A DNA stretch of 6,261 nt. Origin: Nitrospirota bacterium. Lineage in GTDB: Bacteria > Nitrospirota > Nitrospiria > Nitrospirales > NS-4. The notes below the pieces were generated by a model that saw only the letters and a list, made by a program, of their open reading frames with translations, was not told the origin of the DNA and ran no database searches. The stretch is from NCBI GenBank assembly GCA_005877855.1, contig VBOF01000099.1, forward strand, positions 1-6,261. Reading direction: 5' to 3'. Position numbers and translations under genes: made by a program. Position 1 is the stretch's first letter. Each line of letters opens with the position of its first letter. This document shows positions 5,857 to 6,261 of the stretch, one piece after another.

Positions 5857-6261
5857 TCAGGCGTCGCCTCCGCCGAACTGGTTCAACAGTTGCCGGTCTT
5901 CCGGCGTCAACACCGCCCGTTCCAACAAGTCGGGGCGCTTGGCATAGGTGTTCAACAGGGCCTGGGCCCGCCGCCACGCCCGGATGGCCCGATGGTCTCC
6001 GGACCGAAGGACTTCCGGCACTGCCATCCCCCGGAAGACGGGCGGGCGGGTGTAGTGGGGGTACTCCAGCAGCGAATCGGCGAACGAGTCGGCCTCCGCA
6101 GACTGCTGGTCTCCCAGCACACCCGGGGTCAGACGCGCCGCCGCGTCCACCACGATCAACGCCGCCAGCTCGCCTCCGGTCAGGATGTAATCGCCGATGG
6201 ACAGCTCCTCGGGAGCCAGCCCCGTTCTGACCCGCTCGTCGATCCCTTCGTAATGCCCGGA
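5857..6261 (-). CDS. trmD: tRNA (guanine-37-N1) methyltransferase, C-terminal part (5' end outside the window)
   Basis: The last 134 residues of TrmD, the SPOUT methyltransferase that puts m1G at position 37 of tRNAs with G36 and so prevents +1 frameshifting. The frame is open to the right edge. It begins GHYEGIDERV and continues with SIGDYILTGGELAA, the trefoil-knot region that binds S-adenosylmethionine. Next come ARLTPGVLG and ADSF, carrying the Arg and Asp that correspond to E. coli R154 and D169, then LLEYPHYTRPPVFRG and VPEVLRSGDH. The C-terminal domain ends in RPDLLERAVLTPEDRQLL. The true start is upstream of the window; the TTG at 6159 is internal and not a real start. The stop is 33 nt before rplS. 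Upstream genes in this type of operon are usually rpsP and rimM, but none is visible here. Confidence 0.97.
   Translation of the reverse strand, partial: SGHYEGIDERVRTGLAPEELSIGDYILTGGELAALIVVDAAARLTPGVLGDQQSAEADSFADSLLEYPHYTRPPVFRGMAVPEVLRSGDHRAIRAWRRAQALLNTYAKRPDLLERAVLTPEDRQLLNQFGGGDA

Noticed and set aside
1..6261. Mobile element, defence island, CRISPR array or tRNA/rRNA gene
   Set aside because: No transposase, integrase, inverted-repeat ends, repeat-spacer pattern or RNA gene signature was seen. The window is filled with conserved housekeeping genes.

Overview
This 6.26 kb window looks like ordinary chromosomal core DNA from a GC-rich, Gram-negative-type bacterium. Every gene I can support lies on the minus strand. 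Read 5'->3' on that strand (high to low coordinates), the order is trmD (3' part), rplS, rnhB, yraN, ftsE, ftsX, an envC-like murein hydrolase activator, ctpA, a 160-bp gap with a promoter, and then the first 21 codons of what looks like groES. The gene order, the high GC and the protein style suggest Nitrospirota (Nitrospira-like). That is recognition from memory, not a database match, and I hold it at about 50%.

Right part (about 4392-6261): translation and nucleic-acid housekeeping. TrmD makes m1G37 in tRNA. L19 is a large-subunit ribosomal protein. RNase HII removes ribonucleotides from DNA. YraN is a small nuclease-fold protein of uncertain role. trmD and rplS are 33 nt apart and rplS and rnhB 15 nt apart. 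rnhB and yraN overlap by 14 nt.

Middle and left part (225-4395): a cell-envelope and division set. FtsE is the ATPase and FtsX the membrane partner. The next gene encodes a secreted coiled-coil protein whose LytM domain has lost its zinc ligands, as in E. coli EnvC. CtpA is a periplasmic PDZ-containing S41 serine protease. yraN/ftsE and ftsE/ftsX each overlap by 4 nt (ATGA), and ftsX/envC by one base (TGATG). ctpA starts 30 nt after envC behind a good Shine-Dalgarno sequence. No terminator or convincing internal promoter was seen from trmD to ctpA, so this is probably one long operon.

Left end (1-224): after ctpA there is no clear terminator. A sigma70-type promoter lies in the gap, with an imperfect palindrome over its -10 region. 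The predicted leader of roughly 95 nt contains a small hairpin and a perfect 12-bp palindrome. It ends in a strong ribosome binding site before the groES-like start.

I found no mobile element, CRISPR array, RNA gene or plainly new system. The points worth a second look are the catalytically degenerate LytM protein placed beside a Ctp protease, a repeat-like segment in the CtpA linker, the groES leader and N-terminal extension, and two motif substitutions in RNase HII.
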